A model generated the notes under the pieces. It had not been told where the DNA came from and made no database searches. It saw only the letters and a list, made by a program, of their open reading frames with translations. Below are positions 7,845 through 17,628 of a stretch of 64,000 nucleotides of DNA, piece by piece. Each line of letters starts with the position of its first letter. Position 1 is the stretch's first letter. Source of the stretch: Haloimpatiens sp042688525 (GTDB lineage Bacteria; Bacillota; Clostridia; Clostridiales; Clostridiaceae); NCBI RefSeq assembly GCF_042688525.2, contig NZ_JBHWAB010000001.1, positions 2,046,001 to 2,110,000 on the forward strand, in the 5' to 3' direction. The position numbers were made by a program, and so were the translations under genes.

Positions 7845-9143
7845 ATGAATTTAGAAAAAATTATAGTTGAAACATTAAAAGAGGAAGTAGTTCCTGCAAT
7901 AGGATGTACTGAGCCGGTGGCAGTAGCTTTAGCCTGTGCAAAAGCTAAAGAATTAATTAAATTTGAAGAAATAGACACTGTAAAGGTTTTAGTTAGTCCT
8001 AATATATATAAAAATGGTTTATCTGTAGGAATACCAAATACAGATCAAGTAGGATTATATATTGCATCTGCTTTAGGAATAGTAGGTGGAAATAGCGAAA
8101 GAGAACTTGAAGTATTAAAAGATATTACAAAAGAACAAGTAGAAAAGGCAAAAGCGCTATTGGATAGTGGAAAAGTTGCATTAGGAATTAAAGATACAGA
8201 TGAAAAAATATATATAGAAGTAAATCTTAGCACTAATAAAGGAACTTCAAAAGCAATAATAAAAGAAAGACATAGTAATTTTGTATACTTAGAATCAAAT
8301 GGGGAAGTTTTACTAAATCTTCAAGAAGGTAATGGCGAGAGTGATAGTAAGGGAGAAAATGTTTTATACACTTTAAAAATAAGAGATATCGTAAGAGCAA
8401 TAGAAAAAATACCTTATAATGATATTAAATTTATGTTAGACGGTCTTACTATGAATGAAAAAGTAGCAGAAGAAGGATTGAAACAAAAGAAAGGATTAGG
8501 AGTAGGATTTGGGTTCCACGAAAGCATGAAAAAAGGAATATTAGCAGATGACTTGATGAATTGTTCTATGATGCTTACTGCAGCTTCATCTGATGTTAGA
8601 ATGTCTGGTGTAAGTATGCCTGTAATGAGCAGTAACGGAAGTGGTAATAATGGATTAACAGCAATATTACCTATAGCTGCTTATAGAAAAAAATTTGATG
8701 TAGATAATGAAAAAATAGCTAGAGCAGTAGCAATAAGTCATATTATAAACAGTTATATTAAACACTATATTGGTAGATTATCAGCTATATGCGGCTGTGG
8801 AGTTGCAGCAGGAACGGGTGCTGGCGCTGCCATTGCTTGGTTAATGGGTGGTAATGACGATCAAATAGATGGAGCTATAAAGAATATGTTAGCAGATACT
8901 AGTGGAATGATTTGTGATGGAGCAAAGGTTGGTTGTGCATTAAAACTTGCTACTTCAGCTTCAGCAGCTGTTCAATCTGCATTACTTGCAGTAAATGATA
9001 ACATAGTACCACCTTATAATGGAATTATAGCAGAGTCTGTAGAAGAAACAATAAGAAATTTAAATGCTTTATCAACAAAAGGAATGAATGTAACTGATCA
9101 TGTTATATTAGATGTAATGAAAGGAATGCAAACAAAAGCATAA
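7845..9143 (+). CDS. L-cysteine desulfidase / L-serine dehydratase-like iron-sulfur enzyme (UPF0597/CyuA family)
   Basis: The 432-aa protein matches the UPF0597 (YhaM/CyuA) family along its length. It has VVPAIGCTEPVAVALACAKA near the start (Cys21), a glycine-rich middle, ICGCGVAAGTGAG near 316 and MICDGAKVGCALK near 356. These cysteines are the expected iron-sulfur cluster ligands. Characterised relatives release ammonia and pyruvate from cysteine (with sulfide) or resemble serine dehydratase. A strong GGGGGAG precedes the ATG. It is a single-gene unit with its own sigma-54 promoter, enhancer dyads and terminator, so it is probably induced by an amino-acid or sulfur signal sensed by the upstream activator. 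Which amino acid is the substrate cannot be told from the sequence. Confidence 0.85.
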   Translation: MNLEKIIVETLKEEVVPAIGCTEPVAVALACAKAKELIKFEEIDTVKVLVSPNIYKNGLSVGIPNTDQVGLYIASALGIVGGNSERELEVLKDITKEQVEKAKALLDSGKVALGIKDTDEKIYIEVNLSTNKGTSKAIIKERHSNFVYLESNGEVLLNLQEGNGESDSKGENVLYTLKIRDIVRAIEKIPYNDIKFMLDGLTMNEKVAEEGLKQKKGLGVGFGFHESMKKGILADDLMNCSMMLTAASSDVRMSGVSMPVMSSNGSGNNGLTAILPIAAYRKKFDVDNEKIARAVAISHIINSYIKHYIGRLSAICGCGVAAGTGAGAAIAWLMGGNDDQIDGAIKNMLADTSGMICDGAKVGCALKLATSASAAVQSALLAVNDNIVPPYNGIIAESVEETIRNLNALSTKGMNVTDHVILDVMKGMQTKA

Positions 9144-9194
9144 TATAAGAACTTTTAATATTATTATAAAAGTAAAGTATAAAGTATAAAGTTT

Positions 9195-9255
9195 AAAGTA
9201 CAAAGAGCAAATAAGATGTTTTTCTTAATTTGTAATTTGTACTTTATTTTTTTTA
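9195..9255 (+). terminator. Terminator after the desulfidase-like gene
   Basis: AAAGTACAAA (9195-9204) pairs with TTTGTACTTT (9236-9245), with further imperfect pairing inside the loop, and is followed by ATTTTTTTTT. The remaining gap to 9438 is AT-rich and holds no convincing gene. Confidence 0.8.
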
Positions 9256-9438
9256 TTTTATCTAAGTTTCTTAATAGTTTCTTAATAATTTCATATGTTG
9301 TTTTGTAAGTTTTAGTATCTATAATTATAAATGAAAGTAAGGTATAGGGGTGACCAAATTGGAATTTATGTTAAAATGTAATAGATATAAGCTTTAAAAA
9401 TTAGCAATATGTATTTATAATATGATAGAGGTGACGGT

Positions 9439-10131
9439 ATGGAAAGTAAAAAAGTTTTAGTTGTTGACGACGAAAAAGAAATAAGGGATGCTATAGAAAT
9501 ATATTTGAATGGAAGTGACATTCAGGTTTTTAAAGCACAAGATGGTATTGAGGCATTAGAGATATTAGGCGAACAAGAGGTAGATCTCATAATACTCGAT
9601 GTTATGATGCCGAAGATGGATGGTATAAGAACTTGTATGAGAATAAGAGAAAATAAAAATATACCTATTATTATGCTTTCAGCTAAAAGTGAAGATATAG
9701 ATAAAATTCTAGGTCTTAATATAGGAGCAGACGATTATATAACAAAGCCTTTTAATCCTTTAGAATTAGTTGCAAGGGTAAAGTCACAACTTAGAAGGTA
9801 TTTATACCTTGGAAATGGTGAAGTAAGTAATGATGAAATAAAAATAAAAGAATTAGTTATAAATAAAGCATCTAAGATTGTAACGGTAGATGGAGAGAAT
9901 GTTAAGCTTACACCACTTGAATATAAAATATTACAATTTTTAGCAGAAAACCCAGGCAGAGTTATGTCCATTAAGCAAATATATGAAAATGTATGGAATG
10001 AACCGTTTTTTGGAAATCAAAATACAGTAACAGTTCATATAAGAAGAATACGAGAAAAAATAGAAATAAATCCTAAAGAACCTAAATATATTAAGGTGGT
10101 GTGGGGTATTGGATACAAAATGGACAAATAA
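9439..10131 (+). CDS. OmpR-family response regulator (VanR-like)
   Basis: A 230-aa protein with a receiver domain (acidic residues DDE near 10-12, phospho-acceptor Asp54 in LIILDVMMPKMDG, Lys in YITKPFNP) and a C-terminal winged-helix domain (LTPLEYKILQFLAENPG, TVTVHIRRIREKIE). This spacing and sequence resemble VanR/VncR-type regulators. AGAGGTGA precedes the ATG. The 3' end overlaps the kinase gene by 23 bp. No obvious target gene adjoins, so the regulon is probably elsewhere. Confidence 0.92.
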   Translation: MESKKVLVVDDEKEIRDAIEIYLNGSDIQVFKAQDGIEALEILGEQEVDLIILDVMMPKMDGIRTCMRIRENKNIPIIMLSAKSEDIDKILGLNIGADDYITKPFNPLELVARVKSQLRRYLYLGNGEVSNDEIKIKELVINKASKIVTVDGENVKLTPLEYKILQFLAENPGRVMSIKQIYENVWNEPFFGNQNTVTVHIRRIREKIEINPKEPKYIKVVWGIGYKMDK

Positions 10132-12175
10132 AAGTAATGAATGTAATAAAGTTAGAAATTTTTTAATTGTAAGTTTAGTGGTTTTCATAATAACAATAAT
10201 AGGTATTAATTTTAGTGTGGACTTATTTATAAATGGAAATATAAATAACATATTAAAAAAGGATGAAATAATACAAAGACAGTTTATGATAAATGCTAAG
10301 AGTGTCAGTGAAGAGATGTATTCATATACAGATTATTTAAATGGTTTAAGAAATGACAAAATATTAGGAAGTGACTTGCATGAACAATTTCAAAACCGTA
10401 ATGTAAAATTTTTATTTGTAGATAATAAAACAGGGAATATATATACAAATTATTATGATTTACTTTTGGGAAAAAATAATATAGAAGAATATTTAAAACA
10501 AAATGCTTATGTTTTTTACAAGGCTGACAATAATAAAAAGTTTTCTCCTTTAACTATAGGGTCACCAGAATATATAAAAAAGATGACTATATCAAAGGAT
10601 TTTATAGAGTATTATTGGTATGATAAAAATGATAGTAATACAAAAAGTTTTATGAGAAGTTATATATTAAGACCAGTAGTTAAAGCTTGGGAAAAACTGA
10701 TTTTTAGTATAGCATGTTTAATTATTTTAATAGTATATTTGGTAAAAACTATTCCATGGGTTAAAAAAGAAGGTAAAGAAAATGTATTACAACAGATAAA
10801 GAAATACACCAGTTATACTTTCGATAAAATAAAGGAGATATTTACAAATTTAACTGATTTAATAGAGAATTTGATAAAAGATGCTCCTACAGATAAAAGA
10901 TTGAAAAATATATTAGTTACAATGATTTGTAGAACTGGTTTCATGATAATATATGCATTAATGTTTTTTACTGGTTTAACAGATGTATATACGAAAGGTG
11001 AATTTGTAACTATTATAGGAATGGGATTTATATTTTGGTATTGTGTAATAAGTCCTTTTTTAGAAGCAAAGAAAAAAAATAGATTTATTAATATTTTAAA
11101 TTATTCACAAAAACTTGTGCAAGGAGATTTTTCTTCAGAAATAGATGAGTATAGTATAAAAAATAAAAGAAATGGTACTAATTTTAAAAGTGTATTTTTA
11201 TTTTTTGCTTTAAGAAGTGTATTTATGCTTATGTTGATAGCAGCCTTTGGTAAAAATTATACATTTGGGTCATTTTTGAGTTTTTGTTTTGCAGTTTGGT
11301 ATTCTATAATTGAGCCTATTCGTATGTATAAAAGTGAGCTATATTTAAAAAAAATATTAGAAGGAACAGAACAAATGTCTGGAGGAAATTTTGATTTTAC
11401 ACTTGAAGAACAAAATGAAAATGACTTAGTAATATTAGCAAGAAATATTAATTCCATAAAACAAGGTTATCAAAAAGCATTAGAAGAGCATATAAAAAAT
11501 GAAAGATTAAAAACAGAACTTATTTCAAATGTTTCACATGACTTAAAAACGCCACTTACTTCTATAGTGACTTATGTTGATTTACTTAAAAGAGATGAAT
11601 TAACAGAAGAAGAAAGAAAAGATTATATAAAGATACTTGATAGAAAAGCCAATAAATTAAAAGTTTTGATTGAGGATTTATTTGAGGTTTCAAAAATTAA
11701 CAGCGGAAAGGTACAGCTTCATAAAGAAAAAGTTGATGTTGTAGATCTTATATATCAATCTTTAGGTGAATATACAACCAATTGTCAAGAAAACAATATA
11801 GACTTTAAGGTGAATACTTTTGAGTCTTCAGTGTGTCTTCAGTTGGATGGAAAGCAGATGTCAAGAGTTTTTGAAAACTTAATATCTAATACATGTAAAT
11901 ATGCTATGAAGAATACTAGAGCTTATATTGATATTGTTAATGAAAATAATAATATTAAAATATCTTTTAAAAATATTTCAGCTTATGAAATGAATTTTGA
12001 TGTAGATGAAATAGTAGAAAGATTTAAAAGAGGGGATGAATCAAGAAATTCAAAAGTTGAAGGTTCAGGTTTAGGTCTTGCTATCGCAAAAAGTATAGTT
12101 GAACTTCATGGAGGAAAGATGTATATTGAGAAAGAATGTGATATGTTTAAGGTATTTATAGTTTTCAGAAAATAG
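10109..12175 (+). CDS. Multi-pass sensor histidine kinase
   Basis: The 688-aa kinase starts at a TTG inside the end of the regulator gene, with GGTGGTGTGGGG upstream. A later start would remove the first membrane helix (about 17-36). An extracytoplasmic domain of about 150 residues is followed by a helix near 197-213 and then a cluster of four more hydrophobic helices (about 268-400), unusual for a VanS-like kinase. Next come a HAMP-like segment, the phospho-acceptor His near 476 (VSHDLKTPLTSIV) and an HATPase domain with G2 box GSGLGLAIA near the end. It phosphorylates the upstream regulator in the standard scheme. The extra membrane helices suggest sensing within the bilayer, which is inference. 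Confidence 0.9.
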   Translation: MDTKWTNKSNECNKVRNFLIVSLVVFIITIIGINFSVDLFINGNINNILKKDEIIQRQFMINAKSVSEEMYSYTDYLNGLRNDKILGSDLHEQFQNRNVKFLFVDNKTGNIYTNYYDLLLGKNNIEEYLKQNAYVFYKADNNKKFSPLTIGSPEYIKKMTISKDFIEYYWYDKNDSNTKSFMRSYILRPVVKAWEKLIFSIACLIILIVYLVKTIPWVKKEGKENVLQQIKKYTSYTFDKIKEIFTNLTDLIENLIKDAPTDKRLKNILVTMICRTGFMIIYALMFFTGLTDVYTKGEFVTIIGMGFIFWYCVISPFLEAKKKNRFINILNYSQKLVQGDFSSEIDEYSIKNKRNGTNFKSVFLFFALRSVFMLMLIAAFGKNYTFGSFLSFCFAVWYSIIEPIRMYKSELYLKKILEGTEQMSGGNFDFTLEEQNENDLVILARNINSIKQGYQKALEEHIKNERLKTELISNVSHDLKTPLTSIVTYVDLLKRDELTEEERKDYIKILDRKANKLKVLIEDLFEVSKINSGKVQLHKEKVDVVDLIYQSLGEYTTNCQENNIDFKVNTFESSVCLQLDGKQMSRVFENLISNTCKYAMKNTRAYIDIVNENNNIKISFKNISAYEMNFDVDEIVERFKRGDESRNSKVEGSGLGLAIAKSIVELHGGKMYIEKECDMFKVFIVFRK

Positions 12176-12201
12176 GGGAATGAAAAATAAATATATATAA
12201 G

Positions 12202-12245
12202 AACTGTGTTAAAGTAGAAACTTATTTTAACACAGTTTTTTTAAT
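12202..12245 (+). terminator. Terminator of the second two-component operon
   Basis: AACTGTGTTAAA (12202-12213) pairs with TTTAACACAGTT (12226-12237), then a run of T. Confidence 0.85.
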
Positions 12246-12358
12246 TAATATTATGATTTATATTATATAAATTAATCATATATATTTTTTTAAAATCTAT
12301 AATTTTTCATGTCATAAATTACAATGTATTATCAAATAATAAAGTTGGTGGTGATTAT

Positions 12359-12640
12359 ATGAGTAATAGTTTAGAAAAAGAATTTAGTAAATTAATAAAG
12401 AATGAATTAGAAAGTGTTAATGAAAGGTTAGATAATTTTGAGGAGAGGTTAAATAACTTGGAAAATAAAATAAATAAAAATTCTAAAATGCTTAAGAGTT
12501 TAGATGAAAATAATGTTACAATAAGTAATAATCAACAAAATATGGTTAGCTTGCTTAAAGATATGAAAATTGAAGTGAAAATTATGAGAGAGTCTATAGA
12601 TGAAATTGACAATACTTCTTCAAGTATTGGTCTAATTTAG
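12359..12640 (+). CDS. Small coiled-coil protein of unknown function
   Basis: This 93-aa protein has no recognised domain. Almost the whole length reads as charged heptads (ELESVNERLDNFEERLNNLE), so it is probably an elongated coiled-coil oligomer without membrane segments. A good ribosome site (GGTGGTGAT) precedes the ATG, and codon use matches the neighbours, which supports it being real. It stands alone between a terminator and a non-coding gap. Confidence 0.65.
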   Translation: MSNSLEKEFSKLIKNELESVNERLDNFEERLNNLENKINKNSKMLKSLDENNVTISNNQQNMVSLLKDMKIEVKIMRESIDEIDNTSSSIGLI

Positions 12641-13025
12641 AACAGTTAGTAAATAAATATATATAAGGTTTAAAAACACGTTTATATTATATTTTTCAAT
12701 TAAAGTATTTAGATAATTGCAACGATATAGTTAATATATTTATTTGAGAAATAAATCTTTTCAACATATTATAGATAAATCTTATAAGTGCATATCAGGT
12801 AAAGAAAATTAACATTAATGAATTAGTCATAAATGCTTCCATTCTTTTATAAATAAAATTTGCTAAGAAACAATTATGTATTATCAAATCTGAATTTAAT
12901 AAATATATTTTTCTACATAATAATATTACTAGCAGTATTTTTTTATCTTGAGGATTATATAAAAATTAATAGTAGTATGTTCTAATATACAGTATATAAT
13001 AATTTAAAGTTTAAGGGGTATGAGA
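12641..13025. other. AT-rich intergenic gap
   Basis: About 385 bp without a coding region or clear hairpin. It presumably holds the promoter for the cyclic-di-GMP genes, but I see no box pair good enough to name. Confidence 0.5.
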
Positions 13026-14558
13026 ATGTATATTATAGAGAAACTAAAACATATTCATTATATTATACTAGTTATATTTATATTTATAATAGTAGTACTC
13101 ATAATAAACGTTATAAAATATAAAAAAATTGAAAGGGAATTAAAAGATAGTAGAATGAAACTTGAAAAAAATTTTAATTTCTTAAAAACTATTTTAGATA
13201 CAATTCCAGAACCTCTTTTTAGTAAAGATTTAAGTGGTAGATATACAGCATGTAACACTGAATATGCAAAGTGTTTAGGCATGAAAAGAGAAGAGGTTAT
13301 AAATAAAACAGTATATGAAATAAAACAAGGAAAATTTGCAAATATTTATCATAAAGCAGATTTGGAACTTATGAATAAAAAAGGAAAACAGGTTTATGAG
13401 TCAAAATTTAAATATCCTGATGGCGAAGTCCACGATGTAGTTTTTAGAAAAGCTGCAATTACTTCTGAAAACGGTGAAGTAGATGGTTTAGTAGGAATAA
13501 TGATAGATATTACTAAGAGGAAAAAGAATGAAAATAGAATAAATAAATTGTTAAAAATAAAGGGAGCTATGCTTGAGATAAATCAATCAATAATAGGTAT
13601 AAATGATATTGATGAATTATTTCAGCTTATTTTAGAAAAAGCTATATCTGTTATCAATGGAGCTGAATATGGAAGTATTTTAATTTTAAATGAAAATGGA
13701 ATATTTGAAGTTGCTGCATCTAAGGGTTTCGATAAAGATAAAATGAAGAGTTTTAATCTTCCACTTGAAAAATCATTTTTATGGATTAAAACTAAAGGAA
13801 ATATTAAAAATTCTGTTATAATTGACTATGTTGATAAATTAGAAGATATTGAAATTATTGATACAACAAATAAAAAAAAGGATTGGCAAATAAAATCTGT
13901 TATAAGCACACCTATTATCATTGAAGGCAAATTGTATGGAATTTTAAATATAGATAGTGATGAAAGAGGAGTATTTACACAAGTTGATATTGAAACTATG
14001 GAATATATGAAAAGTCAAATAGAAATATCTATATGTAAGCATAAGCTTTATAAAGAGATATTATATCTATCAAAATTTGATAAGTTAACAGGATTATATA
14101 ATAGAAGTTACTTTGAAAGAAAATTTGACGAGTGTCTTCAAAATATAAGTGGAACAGATAAAAGTTTTAATATTGTTATTTTTGATATAAATGGATTAAA
14201 AAAAGTAAATGATAAATATGGACATTTAAATGGAGACGAATATATAAAAAAATTTACTTCAGAATTAAAAAGAAGAGTACAGTCTACAGATATTTTAGCA
14301 AGGTATGGTGGAGATGAATTTATAGGCTTATTTTTAAATTCTAGTGAAGATAAATTAACTTGTAAATTTGAAAAAATAATTGAGCATTTGAAAAAAGATA
14401 CAATGAAGTTTTATGAAGATAATGTAATATGTAGTTTTAGTTATGGTATTTCAAGTTTTCCTCAGGATGGAGATACATATAGTGATTTAATAAAAATTGC
14501 AGATAGTAGGATGTATGAATATAAAAGGAAATTTAAAAATAGTAAAATATTAGAATAG
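13026..14558 (+). CDS. Membrane-anchored diguanylate cyclase (PAS-GAF-GGDEF)
   Basis: The 510-aa protein has an N-terminal membrane helix (about 9-30), a PAS domain (about 55-160, ending GLVGIMIDITKRK), a GAF domain (about 175-335) and a GGDEF domain with an intact YGGDEF near 428. It should make cyclic-di-GMP from GTP. The allosteric inhibition site is not conserved: the position of the RxxD motif reads QSTD. I use the second ATG at 13026, seven bases after AAGGGG; the one at 13020 is too close. It is the first of three consecutive c-di-GMP genes. Confidence 0.9.
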   Translation: MYIIEKLKHIHYIILVIFIFIIVVLIINVIKYKKIERELKDSRMKLEKNFNFLKTILDTIPEPLFSKDLSGRYTACNTEYAKCLGMKREEVINKTVYEIKQGKFANIYHKADLELMNKKGKQVYESKFKYPDGEVHDVVFRKAAITSENGEVDGLVGIMIDITKRKKNENRINKLLKIKGAMLEINQSIIGINDIDELFQLILEKAISVINGAEYGSILILNENGIFEVAASKGFDKDKMKSFNLPLEKSFLWIKTKGNIKNSVIIDYVDKLEDIEIIDTTNKKKDWQIKSVISTPIIIEGKLYGILNIDSDERGVFTQVDIETMEYMKSQIEISICKHKLYKEILYLSKFDKLTGLYNRSYFERKFDECLQNISGTDKSFNIVIFDINGLKKVNDKYGHLNGDEYIKKFTSELKRRVQSTDILARYGGDEFIGLFLNSSEDKLTCKFEKIIEHLKKDTMKFYEDNVICSFSYGISSFPQDGDTYSDLIKIADSRMYEYKRKFKNSKILE

Positions 14559-14595
14559 ATATACTAACAAAAGACAAATTATAAAAGGTGATATC

Positions 14596-17508
14596 GTGAA
14601 AGGAAAAGAAAGAAAGTCAGGGATGATGTTTAAACTTAAAAGTTTTATTATGAAGAGTATTATAAATAAGATAAAAATATTTGGAATTGCCATTATTTCT
14701 ATTGCACTTATTTTTGTAATAGTTATATCCCATAAAAGCATAGATAATTTATATGTTAATTCATCAAAAAAAATGAAAGAAGGACTAGCAAAAGCTAATA
14801 AAGATTATTTAAGTAACTATATTACTTCAACTTCGATGTATGTAGAAACAAAAATACAGCATTTTTTAGATGAACAGTCAATGCTTGCAAATATTTTTCA
14901 AGAATTTATTGATAATGAACAGGAATTTGAATTATTTACAAAAGAAATGTGGAATCTGCCTTATTTTAAAGATAAAATGGTTTTAAATAAGAGATGGTAT
15001 GTCAATGACAAAAATGAACCAAGTGCAGTACTTGTACAGAGTTATTTATTAGATAAGAATATGAAAATAAAATCAGAAGTGATGAAGGAAATTAAACAAT
15101 CTGCATTGTTAGATTTATTGATGCCGTCTTTTTATAAGCATGGAGCAAAAAAGTTGTGGATTTACTACATAGGAGATAAAAATTCACCTTTTTTAAGAGT
15201 AACACCTTGGGATAATTTAGGAAATAAAGTGCAGCAAAATTATCCTAAATATTTAGACAAGCCTTTGTGGGATACTTTTAATCCTGGGTTAGTAGAGGGG
15301 TTAGAGGAAAAAATTAAAAGCTCTAGTAAATATAAAAATAATTTATCGTCTCTAGCGGTTGTTAAATCACCATATATAGATGCTGGAACAGGAAAATATA
15401 TATTATCAATTAATTACCCAATTTGGAATAAAGAAAGAAATAAATTCAAAGGATCTATAAATATAGATGTGGAGTTACATGAAATTTTAAGTTATATAGA
15501 AGATGTTAAATTATCCTCCACTGGATTTGCATTTATATCTAAATCAGATGGAAATATTATTGCAATTAATGATAATGGTGAGAAAATTTTAGGGTTAAAA
15601 AAATCAGAAAAGTTAGAAGGACAAGATAAAAATAAAACTGCATATACTCAAGTAGGGAGATTGTTAAAGGATAGTGTTTATGACAGCGTTAAGAAAATAA
15701 AATTTCCAAACAGTGAAAAAGTTAAGTCAAATGAAATTGATGTTGATGGAAAAAAATACTTAGTAATTCAAAAAAATATTACTAATTTAAATTCATGGAG
15801 TAGTGATAAAGGTTTTTATAATGATAAATTAACTTTAGGATTTGTTGTACCTAAAAATGAGTTGTTTGCATCATATATCAATATGCAAAAGGATTTAAAA
15901 AAAATAGAAGAAAGAGAACTTTTTAAAGAACTTTTAATAGCATCATTGATAATAGTGTTATCAATACTTTTAATTTATGTAATCTCAAATAGAATGGCAA
16001 AAGACTTAAAAAAATTAGAAGATGCTACTGTTGATATAATGAAAGGAAATTATGATATTAATATAACAGTTACATCTCAGGATGAAATAGGAAGACTTGC
16101 CAATGCAATGAATAAGATGTCAAGAAAGATTGAGTTTACAATGGATAAAATAAAAAAACAAAATGTAAGACTTTCAAAAGAAATTAATAATAGAAAAAAT
16201 AAAGAGGATATAATTAATTATCTTGAGAATTATGATAAATTAACCAACTTGCCTAAAGGAAAAGTATTTATAGAAAAACTTAAAGATGTAATTCAAAAAA
16301 ATAAGGGATCTATTATTATAGTTAGTATTGATAAATTTAGAAGAGTTAATGAAGTTTTTGGATATGAAGGTGGTAATTCAATACTGAAGATGATAAGTAA
16401 TAGATTAATATCAGGTTCAGAAAATGTAGAAATAATTTCTAGAATAAATGGTGATGAATTTGTGTTACTATATAAGGATATAGCAACAGTAGATGAAATT
16501 ATAAATATAGCAGAAAGTATAAAAAATATACTAAAACATCCTTTTGATGTTAATGGAAAAGAGATTTATATAATGGCAAGTATAGGTATAAGTATATTTC
16601 CTCATGATACAGATAATCCTTATGAATTATTGAAGTATGCATCTGCAGCACTTTCAAAGGCAAAAGAAGATGGAAATGATAAATGTCAATTTTATGATTC
16701 AAAAATGAATACTGTAAATGAAACAAGAATAGAACTTATACGAAACTTAAAACATGCATTAGATAATAATGAATTTGAGCTTTATTATCAACCACAAGTG
16801 GATTTGAAAACTAAAAAAATAATGGGATTAGAAGCATTAATAAGATGGAATAGTAGAGAAAAGGGAGTAGTTTCGCCAGTTCAATTTATACCTTTAGCAG
16901 AAGAAACTGGATTAATAATAGATATTGGTGAATGGGTTGTACAAACTGCTTGTAGACACATAAAGGCATTGAAGAATTTAGGATTTGATAATGTTACTAT
17001 AGCTGTTAATATATCTCCTAAACAATTTTATCAAAGTAATCTAATTTCACTAATACAAAAATGCTTGCGTGAAACATCATTAAAACCTGAACAACTTGAA
17101 ATTGAAGTTACTGAAGGTTTATTTATAAATGATATGGATAAGGTAATAACTACATTAAGAGAATTAAGATTAATGGGAATAAAAGTTGCAGTAGATGATT
17201 TTGGAACAGGGTATTCATCATTAAGTTATATTAAAAAATTGCCTATTGATAAATTGAAGATAGATAGAACATTTATTAAGGATATTCCAGAAAATGACAA
17301 TGGAGCACTCTCAAATATAATAATAGAGATGGGAAAAAGTCTTAATTTAAGAATAATAGCTGAAGGTGTTGAAAAAGTAGAACAAGAGGAATTTTTAATT
17401 GAAAGAAATTGTGATGAGGCACAAGGATTTTTATATGCAAAACCACTAAAATTTAGAGATTTAATTGAAATTCTAAAAAAAGATGCAGGATTGATATCTA
17501 ATAAATAG
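14596..17508 (+). CDS. Cache-HAMP-GGDEF-EAL protein, probable c-di-GMP phosphodiesterase
   Basis: A 970-aa sensor enzyme. It has a first membrane helix (about 28-48), a large extracytoplasmic double-Cache-like sensor, a second helix (about 450-468), HAMP, a degenerate GGDEF domain (NGDEF near 617) and an EAL domain (EALIRW near 746). The EAL domain keeps the catalytic residues in NISPKQF, EVTEG, DDFGTGYSSL and AEGVE. It therefore most likely cleaves c-di-GMP, with the GGDEF half acting as a GTP-sensing regulator. The GTG start has AAAGGTGAT upstream. Only 37 bp separate it from the cyclase gene. Confidence 0.9.
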   Translation: MKGKERKSGMMFKLKSFIMKSIINKIKIFGIAIISIALIFVIVISHKSIDNLYVNSSKKMKEGLAKANKDYLSNYITSTSMYVETKIQHFLDEQSMLANIFQEFIDNEQEFELFTKEMWNLPYFKDKMVLNKRWYVNDKNEPSAVLVQSYLLDKNMKIKSEVMKEIKQSALLDLLMPSFYKHGAKKLWIYYIGDKNSPFLRVTPWDNLGNKVQQNYPKYLDKPLWDTFNPGLVEGLEEKIKSSSKYKNNLSSLAVVKSPYIDAGTGKYILSINYPIWNKERNKFKGSINIDVELHEILSYIEDVKLSSTGFAFISKSDGNIIAINDNGEKILGLKKSEKLEGQDKNKTAYTQVGRLLKDSVYDSVKKIKFPNSEKVKSNEIDVDGKKYLVIQKNITNLNSWSSDKGFYNDKLTLGFVVPKNELFASYINMQKDLKKIEERELFKELLIASLIIVLSILLIYVISNRMAKDLKKLEDATVDIMKGNYDINITVTSQDEIGRLANAMNKMSRKIEFTMDKIKKQNVRLSKEINNRKNKEDIINYLENYDKLTNLPKGKVFIEKLKDVIQKNKGSIIIVSIDKFRRVNEVFGYEGGNSILKMISNRLISGSENVEIISRINGDEFVLLYKDIATVDEIINIAESIKNILKHPFDVNGKEIYIMASIGISIFPHDTDNPYELLKYASAALSKAKEDGNDKCQFYDSKMNTVNETRIELIRNLKHALDNNEFELYYQPQVDLKTKKIMGLEALIRWNSREKGVVSPVQFIPLAEETGLIIDIGEWVVQTACRHIKALKNLGFDNVTIAVNISPKQFYQSNLISLIQKCLRETSLKPEQLEIEVTEGLFINDMDKVITTLRELRLMGIKVAVDDFGTGYSSLSYIKKLPIDKLKIDRTFIKDIPENDNGALSNIIIEMGKSLNLRIIAEGVEKVEQEEFLIERNCDEAQGFLYAKPLKFRDLIEILKKDAGLISNK

Positions 17509-17628
17509 CACATTGAGAAACTATTTTCTATAAGTGTTAAATTGAATAAATATTTATTAATTTCAAATAATATTATATAGGTAGATATGTTATTGCAAAA
17601 TCATACAAATTATAATTGGAGAAGAGAT

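Noticed and set aside
9340..9420. A 15-codon leader peptide (GTG ACC AAA TTG ...) before the second two-component system
   Set aside because: Too short to support, no regulatory codon run or attenuator hairpin after it.
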